Source: JAOUEA01 sp963810945
GTDB taxonomy: Bacteria > Actinomycetota > UBA4738 > HRBIN12
NCBI GenBank assembly: GCA_963810945.1
Contig: CAWEPI010000008.1
Span: 62,001-126,000, forward strand
Length of the DNA stretch: 64,000 nt
Direction: 5' to 3'
Part shown: positions 39,487-49,356 of the stretch, piece by piece
Layout of the letters: every line of letters begins with the position of its first letter
How positions within the stretch are numbered: the first letter of the stretch is position 1
Translations under genes and position numbers: made by a program
Notes under the pieces: generated by a model
Database searches by the model: none
Told to the model about the DNA's origin: nothing
What the model saw: the letters and a program-made list of their open reading frames with translations, nothing else

Positions 39487-42400
39487 CTACGTCGACGACC
39501 CGGCCGCCAAGTCGTCCCAGGTCTCAGGGAGCGCCGCCAAGGCGGCATCCAGCTCGCGCGCGATCCGTTCTACCAGCGGCGGGCAAGCGTTCAGATCGCC
39601 GCCCCTTCGCCGCCTCTTCCAGCGTCCGGCTGCTGTCGGCGAGGGGTCGAGCACCGAACGTCGCGGCGTTGGACTTGAGGGTGTGGGCGGCGCGACGGAG
39701 CTCTGCGGTGTCGCCCGCGGCGAGCGCCGTGCGCGCCGCTGCGAGCAGCGCCGGCGCGTCCGCGGCGAACTGGTCGATCAGCTCGGCAACGAACGCCGCG
39801 TCGCCGCCGACGCCCTCGGCCAAGTGGGCAAGCGCCTCGCGGTCGATCGGTTCGACGTCGGGCCCCACCGACGACCCGGCCGCGGCCCCGCGCCTTCGGG
39901 GCGTGCGCTTGATCGCGGCAACGAGCTCGTCAACGCGGATCGGCTTCGTGAGGTAGTCGTTCATGCCCGCATCGAGGCATCGCTCGCGGTCACCGCTCAT
40001 CGCCTCCGCGGTCATCGCGACGATCCAAGGGCGCTCCCCCTCCCGCCACCGCTCGATGATCCGCCTGGTCGCCTCGAGGCCGTCCATCTCCGGCATCTGG
40101 ACGTCGGACAGGAGCAGATCGTAGGACTGCCGCTCGAGCGCCTCGATCGCCTCGATACCGTTGCCGGCGACGTCCGCCCGATAGCCGAGCTTCTCCAGCA
40201 GCCGGATCGCGAGCTTCTGATTCACGACGTTGTCCTCGGCCAGCAGGATCCGCAGCGGGTGCTTCGACGCCAGCGTCCCATCGAGCTCGCTCGTCGTCGC
40301 CTCCTCCGCGAGGCTCAGCGATGCCCCGAGCGCGGTCGCGAGCGCGCCGTGGAGCGGCGAGGCCTTGAGCGGCTTGGTGATGACCGCCCCGATCCCGGAC
40401 GCCGGCCAGCGCGGGTCTTCCGCGACGTCGTGCTGGCTCATCGACGAGGCGAGCACGATCGGAAGATCCGGGTCGCGCTCGTGGATCCGTATCGCCAGGT
40501 CGAGCCCGTCCATGCCGGGCATCAGCATGTCGAGCACCGCGACGTCGAACCGTTGCTCCGCCAGCGCGGCGAGCGCGGCCTCGTGCCCTTCGGTGACGAC
40601 CGACTCGATCCCCCAGGCGCCGAGGAACGCCTGCAACAGGCGGCGGTTCGTCTCGTTGTCGTCGACGACCAGCGCGCGGCGGTCGGCGAACGACCCGTCC
40701 CGTCGTAGGGCGGTCGGCGTCATGTCGGTCGTGCCTGCCTCGAGCGTGATGTGGAAGGTGCTCCCCTCGCCCGGGACCCCGGAGCTGATCGCCCACGCCG
40801 TGCCGCCCATCAGCTCGGCCAGACGTTTGCTGATGGCGAGACCGAGACCCGTCCCTCCGTATCTGCGGCTCGTCGACGCATCCACCTGCGTGAAGGACTT
40901 GAACAATCGGTCGATCCGATCCAGGGGGATGCCGATCCCCGTGTCGCGCACGCTCAGGTGATAGCCGATCGTGTCGGATCGCTCGACCGGCTGAGCGGCG
41001 GCCGTGATCACGATCTCGCCGGCGTCGGTGAACTTCACCGCGTTGTTCAGTAGGTTCAGGAGGATCTGTCGGATGCGGCTCGCGTCGCCGACCGCCGTCT
41101 CCGGCGTGCCGGGCTCGATCTCGTAGACGACCTCGAGCCCCTTGCCCATCGCCACCGGTCCGATCAGGTCCGTCACCGACTCGATGCACGCCCGCAGGTC
41201 GAACGGCGCCCGCTCGAGGTCCATGCGTCCCGCCTCGATCTTCGAGAAGTCGAGGATGTCGTTGATGATCGAGAGGAGCGCCTCGCCGGAGTTCGCGATC
41301 GTCGCCGCGTAGTCGCGCTGCTCGGCGTCCAGCGACGTTTCCAGGAGCAGACCGCTCATGCCGATGATCGCGTTCATCGGCGTGCGGATCTCGTGGCTCG
41401 TCGCGGCGAGGAAGGCGCTCTTCGCAGCGTTCGCCTCCTCGGCCACCTCGCGTGCCTCCCGCGCCTCGCGGAACAGGCGCGCGTTCTGGATCGCGATGCC
41501 GACGTTCGCAGCGATCGTGGCGAGCAACCGCGTCTCGCTCTCGCCGTACAGACCTTCCTTCCCCGCACTCTGCACGCTGATGACGCCGATCGCGGTGGGC
41601 CCGACCATGATCGGCACGCCGAGGAAGGAGCGCACGGGCGTCCCCACCATCGAACCGCCACGCGCTTGGAACGCCTCTGCCCGGTTGAGCAGCAGCGGCT
41701 CACGCGACCTCAGGATCTCGGACGTCAACCCCTCGCCGAACTGGAGGGGCGCCTGCGGCTCCTTCCTGCCGTCTTCGTTGTGGTACGCGAATTCGATCGT
41801 CCCGGCCGCCTCGTCGAGCAGCGCGACGTACACGATGTCCGCGCCGAACACGTCGCGGAGGCCGTCGCCGAGGCGCTCGATCAACGCCCCAAGGTCGAGC
41901 TGATCGGCGAGCGCCTGGCCGACGTTGTTCACGATCGACATCTCGGCGGCGTTCTGTCGTGTCTCCTCGAACAACCGGGCGTTCTCCAGGGCGACGCTCA
42001 GGCTGCCGGCGAGGGTCGCCAAGAGCCGCACGTCGACCTCGGTGAAGGCGTTCTCACGATCGAGGTTCTGCAGAGAGATGACCCCGGTCGCGCGGCCACC
42101 GACCATCAAGGGCACGAACACCGCCGACCGGGGGGTCTCACCGGCGATCGACTCCGGCTGATCGGGAGCGAGCTGGAGACCATCGGCCCACGCTTGGATC
42201 AGGAGTGGCTCCCCGGTCTCGAGGGTGTGGCGGCGGAACCCGACCACGTCGACCGGCTCATCCGGGAAGCGGACCCCGCGTTCGATCGTGTACGGGAAGT
42301 TGATCCGCGTCTCCTCCTCGTTCAGGATCCCGATATCGACCACCTGCGCGTCGAAGATGTCGCGGATCCGGTCGCCCACCAGGTCGTACATCGCCTGCAT

Positions 42401-44602
42401 CTCGAGGTTCTCTGCGAGTCCGCGCTGCACGTCGTTGATCAGCGCGAGCTCGGCATTGCGCTGGCGGGTCTCCTCGAACAGCCGGGCGTTCTCGAGCGCC
42501 ACGCTCAAGCCCCGTGCGATCGTCGTCAGCAGCCGGACGTCGCCTTCGCTGAAGGCGTGCTCACGATCGAGGTTGTGGAGGGAGACCACGCCGGTCCCTC
42601 GGTTGCCGACGACCAGCGGGACGAAGACCGAAGACAGTGACGGCTCTCCGGCGATCGCGAACGGATTCCCCGCCTCGATGCACCGGCGTTCCATGTCGTC
42701 GTTGACGACGACGGGTTCGTGCGTCTCGAGCGCGATCTTGCGGAACCCCATCACCTCTATCGGATGGTCGACCAGACGCTGGCCGCGCTCGAGCGAATAT
42801 GGGAACCAGATCTGGTCCGTGGTCTCGTCGAGCATGCCGATGTCGACCGTTTGCGCGTCGAAGATCTCCTGGATCCGTTCTCCGACGAGGGTGTACATCG
42901 CCTGCGGGTCGAGATTCTCGACGAGACCGCGCTGGACCTCGTTGATCAGCGCCAGCTCGGCGTTCCGCTGGCGTGTCTCCTCGAACAGCCGGGCGTTCTC
43001 GAGCGCGGCGCTGAGGCTGCCGGCGAGCGTGGTGAGGAGCCGAACGTCCGCGTCACTGAACGCGTGCTCGCGATCCAGGTTCTGCAGCGAAACGACGCCG
43101 GTCGCCTTCAGACCGACCACCAGCGGCACGTACACCACCGACATCGCTGGCTCCCCTTGGAGCACCGGGGCGCCACCCAGCTCAACGACCTGTTCGGAGG
43201 CCCGGTCGTTGAAGACGATGGGCTCGCGCGTCTCAAGTACCTTCCCACGCGGGCCGCCCACCTCCATCGGCTCGTCGTGGAAGCGAACGCCCCGCTCGAT
43301 CGTGTAGGGGAAGCGGATCAGCCCGGCGTCCTCGTCGAGGATGGCGATGTCGACCACCTGTGCGTCGAAGATGTCGCGGATCCGGTCCCCGACCAGGTCG
43401 TACATCGCTTGCATCTCGAGGTTCTGGGCGAGACCTCGCTGCACGTCGTTGATGAGCGCGAGTTCGGCGTTGCGCTGGCGCGCCTCTTCGAAGAGCCGGG
43501 CGTTCTCTAGCGCAACGCTGAGGCTGCCGGCGAGCGTCGTGAGCAAGCGGACGTCTGCCTCGGTGAACGCGTGCTCGCGATCGAGGTTCTGCAACGAGAT
43601 CACGCCGAACGCCTCGCCGCCTGTGATGAGCGGGACGAACAGGACTGACTTCGACTGCTCCCCCGCCAAGAGATCGGCCGCCTGACCGAACTCGGGCAAT
43701 CGCTCCAGAACACGCTCGTTGAGCAGCAAGGGCGCGCGCGCGTCGAGTACGTGCCTCCGAAATCCGACGATGGGGATCCGTTCCAGGGGGAAGCGGACCC
43801 CGCGTTCGATCGTATAGGTGATGTCGAGCGCCTCCGCGGCGCGGTCGACGATCCCGATGTCGACCACCTGCGCGTCGAAGATCGACTGCAGGCGATCCCC
43901 CACCAGGTCGTACATCCCCTGCATCTCGAGGTTCGCGGCGAGACCGTGCTGCACGTCGTTGATCAGCGCCAGCTCCGCGTTGCGTTGCCGGGTCTCCTCG
44001 ATCGCGCGGGCGCGACTCAGGGCCGCGCCGACGTGGCTCGCGACGAAGGTCAGGAGGTCCTTGTCCTCCTCCGTGTGATGCACGTCGTCGCGATAGCTCT
44101 GCACGACCATCGCGCCGACGATCCGCCCGTCGGCGCGGAGCGGAACGCCGAGCCAGTCGACCGAAGGCACGCCGAGGAGCTGGACCTTGCCCTCCCGGAT
44201 CAGGTCCTCGATGTCCGCGAGCGACAGCAGCATGGAGGTGCCCGTCCGCAGGAGGTACGCGGTCAGACCGGTGGCGTCACCCTCCCCCATCGGCTCCCAG
44301 ACGCTCGGATCCGGGAAGGCCTCGTCCGCGTCGACGTCGACATAGAACGGCCAGTTCATCGCCTGCCGCTCTTCGTCGTACAGGGCGACGTAGAAGTTGT
44401 CCGCGTTCATGAGCTCGCCGACGATGCCGTGGATCGCGGCGTAGAACTGCTGCATGTCCTGGGCGGCGCTCGCCGTCTCAGCGATGCGGTAGAGGGCGGC
44501 CTGGACGTGAGCGGAGTGGCGTCGATCCGCGTCCAGTCCCTCGAGTTCCTCGACACGACGCCGGAGCGCGTCCAGATCCGACGACCCGGCCCGGTCGGTC
44601 AC
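39487..44602 (-). CDS. giant hybrid sensor kinase: six GAF, HisKA, HATPase, two REC, Hpt
   Basis: About 1705 residues from GTG 44602. Order: GAF1 (~35-190), four near-identical ~170-residue GAF units each starting RNAELALINDVQ, and a sixth divergent GAF (SIVNNVGQALADQLDLGALI). HisKA follows (FLAATSHEIRTPMNAIIGMS), then HATPase (RQILLNLLNNAVKFTD, GGTGLGLAISKRLAELMGG). REC1 has DVAVLDMLMPGMDG, REC2 has DLLLSDVQMPEMDG, and Hpt has RRAAHTLKSNAATFG. One extra base at 39602-39605 (C4) hides the true C-terminus, which runs to a stop at 39487. No TM segments. A cytoplasmic phosphorelay; its start overlaps the cyclase stop (GTGA). Confidence 0.93.
41950..43995 (-). repeat. four tandem ~510-bp GAF-coding units
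   Basis: Unit starts recur near 43980, 43468, 42958 and 42448, each encoding RNAELALIND/EVQ and ending in a conserved NLDREHAF..DVRLLTT..LSVALENARL block. The units are highly similar in nucleotide sequence, indicating expansion by tandem duplication. Confidence 0.85.
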
Positions 44603-45678
44603 CCGGAAGCTTCCCGCTGTGGGTCGGCGGTCCACACCTTGATGCGAGCCTGCTTCCCACGGATCTCGAACTCGTCCACGAACGTCAGCTCGTCGGCGCC
44701 GCTCGTGAGGTTCGTCCGCGTCTGGTCGGCGAGGAGGATCGTCCTCCCCGTCTGCTTGGTCAGCTGCTCGATGCGCGATGCGGTGTTGACGGTGTCGCCG
44801 ATCACCGAGTAGTCGATGCGTCGCTCGGAGCCCAGCGTGCCGGACATCACGCGGCCGGAGTCCAGCCCGATCCCCATCCGGAAGCCCTCCCCGATGCCTT
44901 CGGCCCGGAGCCAGCCGTTGAACTCCGACAGCCGTCGCGCGGCCATGTCGCGCGCGGCGGCGACCGCCCGGTCCGCGTGATCCACGCTCTCGACCGGCGC
45001 GCCGAACACGGCCATCAGGCCATCGCCCAGGTAGTGGACCAGCGTGCCCCCGTGATCCAGCACGGCGTCGCCCATCGTGCCCAGGTAACGGCCCAGCACC
45101 GTCATCACCTGTTCGACCGGCCGCGATTCGGCGAAGGTCGTGAATCCGCGGAGATCGATGAACATCACGGTGACCCACAGTCGCACCGCCCCGATCGAGG
45201 GCAACCCGTCGCTGCGCGAAAGCATCTCGGCGGCGATCGGCTCCGGCAGGAAGCGGGTGAACACGTCGCGCACACGTTCCTGCTCGATGTCAGCGAGCTG
45301 CTTGCGGTTCAGACCGGATCGGATGCGCGCTCGCAGGATCACGGGGTCGAACGGCTTGGGCAGGAAGTCCTCGGCTCCCGCCTCGATGCACCGAACGATG
45401 CTGTCGGTGTCCTCGACGCCGGAGATCATGACCACCGGGGTGTGCCGGAGCTCCGGGTCCTCCTTCAGCCGCTCGAGCACCTCGATGCCGTCGAGCCCCG
45501 GCATCTCGACGTCCAACAGGACGAGATCCGGCCGGTCGGCGGAGAACGCCGCGAGCGCAGAGAACCCGTCCTCGAACTGCGTGACGTGATGCCCGTCGTC
45601 CTCGAGGTGCTTGGCGAGGAGCCGGCGATTCAGCGGATCGTCGTCCACGATGGCGATGTGACCTCGACGACCCTCCAT
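44599..45678 (-). CDS. response regulator with class III adenylate/guanylate cyclase output
   Basis: 359 residues, ATG 45678 with AGGGGG upstream. The receiver domain (IAIVDDDPLNRRLLAKHLED, LVLLDVEMPGLDG, DFLPKPFD) joins a cyclase domain. Metal Asp residues are in VMFIDLRGFTTFAE and YLGDGLMAVFGAP, and the transition-state Asn/Arg are in DYSVIGDTVNTASRI. The residue that is usually Lys before the GD motif is His here (VHYLGDG), so cAMP versus cGMP preference cannot be read off. It overlaps the multi-GAF kinase by 4 nt; phosphotransfer from that kinase is the natural input. Confidence 0.92.
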   Translation of the reverse strand: MEGRRGHIAIVDDDPLNRRLLAKHLEDDGHHVTQFEDGFSALAAFSADRPDLVLLDVEMPGLDGIEVLERLKEDPELRHTPVVMISGVEDTDSIVRCIEAGAEDFLPKPFDPVILRARIRSGLNRKQLADIEQERVRDVFTRFLPEPIAAEMLSRSDGLPSIGAVRLWVTVMFIDLRGFTTFAESRPVEQVMTVLGRYLGTMGDAVLDHGGTLVHYLGDGLMAVFGAPVESVDHADRAVAAARDMAARRLSEFNGWLRAEGIGEGFRMGIGLDSGRVMSGTLGSERRIDYSVIGDTVNTASRIEQLTKQTGRTILLADQTRTNLTSGADELTFVDEFEIRGKQARIKVWTADPQREASG

Positions 45679-45759
45679 GCGACCCCCTGTGCCGGACGCT
45701 GGAGTCTCTCACGCGGTTGTCGGTTCGAACAATCGATCGGTCTCGGGACCGGATCCTTC

Positions 45760-45914
45760 CTAGCTCGGCACGAGCCGGATCGTCGTGGATCGCGCCTCCG
45801 GACTCGTGATGTGGTCGACCGCCGTGGAGGATCGGCCGTACTTGCGCCTACGGATCGCACGTAGACGTCGTCGCCGAGGCGGACTACCCAGACGACCCGC
45901 GGGCGCTGCAGCAT
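45760..45914 (-). pseudogene. degenerate DUF2255 remnant
   Basis: Two pieces of a DUF2255 protein survive. RPRVVWVVRLGDDVYVRSV runs from ATG 45914. In another frame is the family's C-terminus, RKYGRSSTAVDHITSPEARS plus TTIRLVPS, ending at 45760. About 35 residues between them and the usual N-terminal ~30 residues are missing. An indel plus deletion, not a simple read error, best explains this. It occupies most of the coding-like sequence in the 342-bp gap 45679-46020. Confidence 0.5.
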
Positions 45915-46008
45915 CGCAGTACCCTCCGATCCCGTTCCTGATCCTCCCCACCTTGCTCCAGCGGCGGTCGTTGGTCGGATCGGACTCGCTCAGCCTCACT
46001 CTCCACGG

Positions 46009-46014
46009 TAGTGT
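46009..46014 (+). promoter_or_regulatory. -10 element of a probable leaderless promoter
   Basis: TAGTGT (TANNNT) ends 7 nt before GTG 46021, so transcription would start at or next to the start codon. There is no ribosome-binding site, consistent with a leaderless mRNA. Confidence 0.4.
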
Positions 46015-46020
46015 GCGATC

Positions 46021-46524
46021 GTGGAGCATCCGGAGATCGCCGCAACCTTGATGCGTGCCGAGGTCTTCGGAGGACTCGACCCGCGCGTCGTGAGCCACGT
46101 CGCTGGGATCGCCTACTGGCGTTCGATCCCTCCTGGCCAACACGTCTTCTTCGAAGGCGATATCGCGACCGAGTTCTACGTCGTGTCTTCCGGAAGCGTG
46201 CGCGTCTACATCCCCTCACACGGCGACGAGCTCAACGCCGCCATCGTTCGAGAGGGCCAGATGTTCGGCGAGGGCGGGATGCTCGACGGGGGGCCGCGGG
46301 TGGCGTCGGCCCTCGCCCTGGAGCCCACGACGCTACTGGTCGTGCCGAGGGCACCGTGGTTCGCTCTGATCGAAAGCGAACCCGCCTTGGCACTCCGAGT
46401 GTTTTCAGCGTTCGGGGCCGCCCTCCGGAGATACGTGGGTCACGTGCTGGAATCCCTGTTCTTGGACGTGGAGGTCCCCGAAGCTCCGCCGCTCCAGAGC
46501 GAGGAGTGGCCCGGTTCGGAGTGA
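46021..46524 (+). CDS. stand-alone cyclic-nucleotide-binding domain protein
   Basis: 167 residues from GTG 46021. It is a single cNMP-binding beta-barrel (WRSIPPGQHVFFEGDIATEF) with phosphate cassette FGEGGMLDGGPRVASALA, retaining the Glu and Arg that bind the ribose and phosphate. One C-terminal helix follows and there is no HTH, so it is not a transcription factor by itself. It is divergent from, and 342 bp from, the REC-cyclase gene. It may be a cNMP effector or adaptor of that circuit (inference). Confidence 0.82.
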   Translation: MEHPEIAATLMRAEVFGGLDPRVVSHVAGIAYWRSIPPGQHVFFEGDIATEFYVVSSGSVRVYIPSHGDELNAAIVREGQMFGEGGMLDGGPRVASALALEPTTLLVVPRAPWFALIESEPALALRVFSAFGAALRRYVGHVLESLFLDVEVPEAPPLQSEEWPGSE

Positions 46525-46557
46525 CGTGGACTTACTGCCGTGTGTGCTTCCCACGGG

Positions 46558-49305
46558 TCATGAGGGACGCTCGACCGGTGTCGCCGCCCGCGCGCCTCCC
46601 ACCCTGCGACGGGCGATCAGCTTGCCGAGCTCCCACAGGACGAACAGCACCAGGGCAGGAAGGGCGCCGCCGATCAGCCATTGCCGGCCGGTGAGGGCCT
46701 GGGTGCTCAGCAGCGATGTCAGCAAGCCACCCCGGGCGAGCAGGATCGCGAGGACGACCTCGATCAGGATGGTGACGTTCACGACGTTGTTGTCGAACGT
46801 CTCCATGCGGAGGATCGACCCCGTCTCGTCGCGGGACTCGAACGCCGCGATCACGAGCATCAGGGAGAAGGCCACCAGTCCCATCGTGCTCCCGATCGCG
46901 ACGTTGCCGTAGTGGTCCCGCCCGAAGACGATCACGAGGTCGATCGCGGCGGACATGAAGACGCCGACCAGCCCCACGGTCGTGATGACGGAGCGCGACA
47001 TGATCGAGGCCGAGCGGGGGCGCGGCTTGCGATCCATGAGGCCCGGGGTCTCCTTGTCCAAGCCCAGCGCGATGCCGACGGGTGCCGTGATCAGGAAGTT
47101 GATCCACAGGATCTGGACGGCCGTGAAGGGTTGCCCTCCGGCGATGTTCAACAGCGTGGCCACCAGGAACGTCACGATGTAGGTGACGAGCGCCACCAGC
47201 ATGAAGCGGATGTACTTGAGCATGTTGTCGTAGAGCTTGCGTCCCTCGGAGACCGCACGCACGATCGTGGCGAAGTTGTCGTCGGTGAGGATCATCTTGC
47301 CGGCGTTCTTGGCGACCTCGGTGCCGGTGCCCATCGCGATGCCGATGTCGGCTGCCTTGATGGCCGGAGCGTCGTTGACCCCATCGCCGGTCATGGCCAC
47401 GACGTCCCCCTGCTTGCGCAGGGTGTCCACCATCAGCACCTTGTGCTCGGGTGCCACCCTGCCCACGACACCGATGCCATCGATGCGCACCAGCCGCTCT
47501 TCCTCCGACAAGGCGGCGAACTCCGCACCAAGGATCGCTTCGCCGGGGATGCCGAGCTGCTTGGCGATCGCAGCGCCGGTCACGACGTCGTCGCCCGTCA
47601 CCATCCGCACGCGGACGTTGGCGGCCTGGGCGTTGCGGACCGCGTCCTTGGACTCGGCCCTGGGTGGGTCGATCATCCCCACCATCGCCGTCATCTGCAG
47701 CTCCTTCACCATCGAGAGCAGGTCGCCGTTGGGATCGAAGTCCGAGGGGTCGATATCCCGCGTGGCCGCGACCATGATCCGCAAGCCCTGCTCGCCGAGG
47801 CGTGCCATCTCTCGGTCGGCCCTCTCGTTCTGCTCGTCGCCCCATGGAACGCTCGTGCCGTTCGCCAGTGCGGACGCTGCTCGCCCGATCACCGCCGGGC
47901 CGGCTCCCTTGACGAACATCCGAACGACGGCCGTGCCGGACGCATCCTTCGCATCGGCGAAGACGGCCATGAGCTTGTAGGTGGGGTCGAACGGCAGCGT
48001 AGCGAGCCGGGGATGGGTGGCCTGCGTCCCCTCGACATCGAGCTTGGCCTTGTGCCCGAGGACGAGGAGCGCACCTTCGGTGGGATCGCCCACGACCTTG
48101 CCGTCGACGAGTTTGGCGTCGTTCGCGATCAGGAACGGCACGATCGCCTCCTCGATCGTGCTCGTGTTGCCGGCGGCGTGCTTGACCTCGCCGTCGAGGC
48201 CGTAGCCCATCCCGGTGATCGTGTAGCGATCCGTGGGGTCGATCACCTCGACGACCGTCACCTGGTTCATCGTCAGGGTCCCGGTCTTGTCCGAGTTGAT
48301 CGCCGAGGTCGAGCCGAGGGTCTCGACGGAGGCGAGGTTCTTCACGACGGCGCCATGGTCCGCGAGGGTCGTGGATCCCTTCGACAAGATCACCTGCAGG
48401 ACCGTGGGCATGGCCATCGGCACGGCGGCGAGGGCCAGCGCGATGGCGGTCGTGAAGATCGTCTCGGTCGATTGGTCGCGGGAGATGCCGAGGGCGAACA
48501 TGATCACGATCGTCAGGCCGGCGGCACCGGCGATCCAGAGCGTCAACGTGTCGAGCTGCGCGGTCAGCGGGGTCTTGAGGGTGGGCGTCGACTTCAACAT
48601 CCCGGAGATGCGGCCGACCTCGGTGTCGGCGCCGGTCCCGGTGACGATCATCACACCGCTCCCGTGCGTGACCGGGGAGTTCATGAACGCCATGTTCGTC
48701 TGATCCCCCACGCCGGGCTTCTCGTCGGTGATCGCCTCGGTGCCCTTGGACGCGGGGACGCTCTCACCGGTCAGCCCGGACTCGTCGATCTGCAGCGACG
48801 CCGCCTCGATGATCCGCCCGTCCGCGCACACGTCATCGCCCGCCTCGAGCAGCACGACGTCGCCGACGACAACCTGGTCCGCGACGATCTCGACCTCCGT
48901 CCCGTCACGCCGGACCCGCGCGGAGGCCTTGAGCATCGACTGCAGCGCGTTCATGGCGCTCTCCGCCTTGCCCTGCTGGCGCATCCCCCCGAGCGCGTTG
49001 ACCGCCGTGATCGCCAAGACCGCGATGCCCGTGGAGATCTCACCGATCAGGATCGAGCCGACGGCCGCCACGACGAGGATGATCTGCATGTAGCTCCGGT
49101 ACTGGGCCAGGAACTGCTTCCAGCCGGGGACCGTCGCTTCGGCCGGAAGGGCGTTGGGGCCGTTCTTCTGCAGCAGCTCCGCAGCCTTCGCTGCACTCAG
49201 CCCCTGCGCGGGGTCGACGCCGGATCGCTGCGCCACGTCCTCGGGTGTGAGCGCGTACCAGGCCGTCGCGGAGGCATCGTCCTGGCTCTGGACGATCTCG
49301 GTCAT
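46558..49305 (-). CDS. P-type cation-transporting ATPase, P3A-like M4
   Basis: 915 residues, ATG 49305 with GGAAAGGA upstream. Cation-ATPase N domain (GLSAAKAAELLQKNGPNALP), A-domain TGES (DESGLTGESVPA), P-domain DKTGTLT (INSDKTGTLTMNQVTVV), hinge TGDGVNDAPA, and about ten TM helices. M4 reads AVPMAMPTVLQVIL, like the P3A proton pumps (PIAMPT) and unlike the PEGLP of P2 calcium pumps. It probably exports protons or another cation. Downstream of PPK2 on the same strand. Confidence 0.9.
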   Translation of the reverse strand: MTEIVQSQDDASATAWYALTPEDVAQRSGVDPAQGLSAAKAAELLQKNGPNALPAEATVPGWKQFLAQYRSYMQIILVVAAVGSILIGEISTGIAVLAITAVNALGGMRQQGKAESAMNALQSMLKASARVRRDGTEVEIVADQVVVGDVVLLEAGDDVCADGRIIEAASLQIDESGLTGESVPASKGTEAITDEKPGVGDQTNMAFMNSPVTHGSGVMIVTGTGADTEVGRISGMLKSTPTLKTPLTAQLDTLTLWIAGAAGLTIVIMFALGISRDQSTETIFTTAIALALAAVPMAMPTVLQVILSKGSTTLADHGAVVKNLASVETLGSTSAINSDKTGTLTMNQVTVVEVIDPTDRYTITGMGYGLDGEVKHAAGNTSTIEEAIVPFLIANDAKLVDGKVVGDPTEGALLVLGHKAKLDVEGTQATHPRLATLPFDPTYKLMAVFADAKDASGTAVVRMFVKGAGPAVIGRAASALANGTSVPWGDEQNERADREMARLGEQGLRIMVAATRDIDPSDFDPNGDLLSMVKELQMTAMVGMIDPPRAESKDAVRNAQAANVRVRMVTGDDVVTGAAIAKQLGIPGEAILGAEFAALSEEERLVRIDGIGVVGRVAPEHKVLMVDTLRKQGDVVAMTGDGVNDAPAIKAADIGIAMGTGTEVAKNAGKMILTDDNFATIVRAVSEGRKLYDNMLKYIRFMLVALVTYIVTFLVATLLNIAGGQPFTAVQILWINFLITAPVGIALGLDKETPGLMDRKPRPRSASIMSRSVITTVGLVGVFMSAAIDLVIVFGRDHYGNVAIGSTMGLVAFSLMLVIAAFESRDETGSILRMETFDNNVVNVTILIEVVLAILLARGGLLTSLLSTQALTGRQWLIGGALPALVLFVLWELGKLIARRRVGGARAATPVERPS

Positions 49306-49356
49306 GGTCGGGTCCTTTCCTCTACGTCCGCCGCTGCGCCGCGGGTCGGGCTGCGA

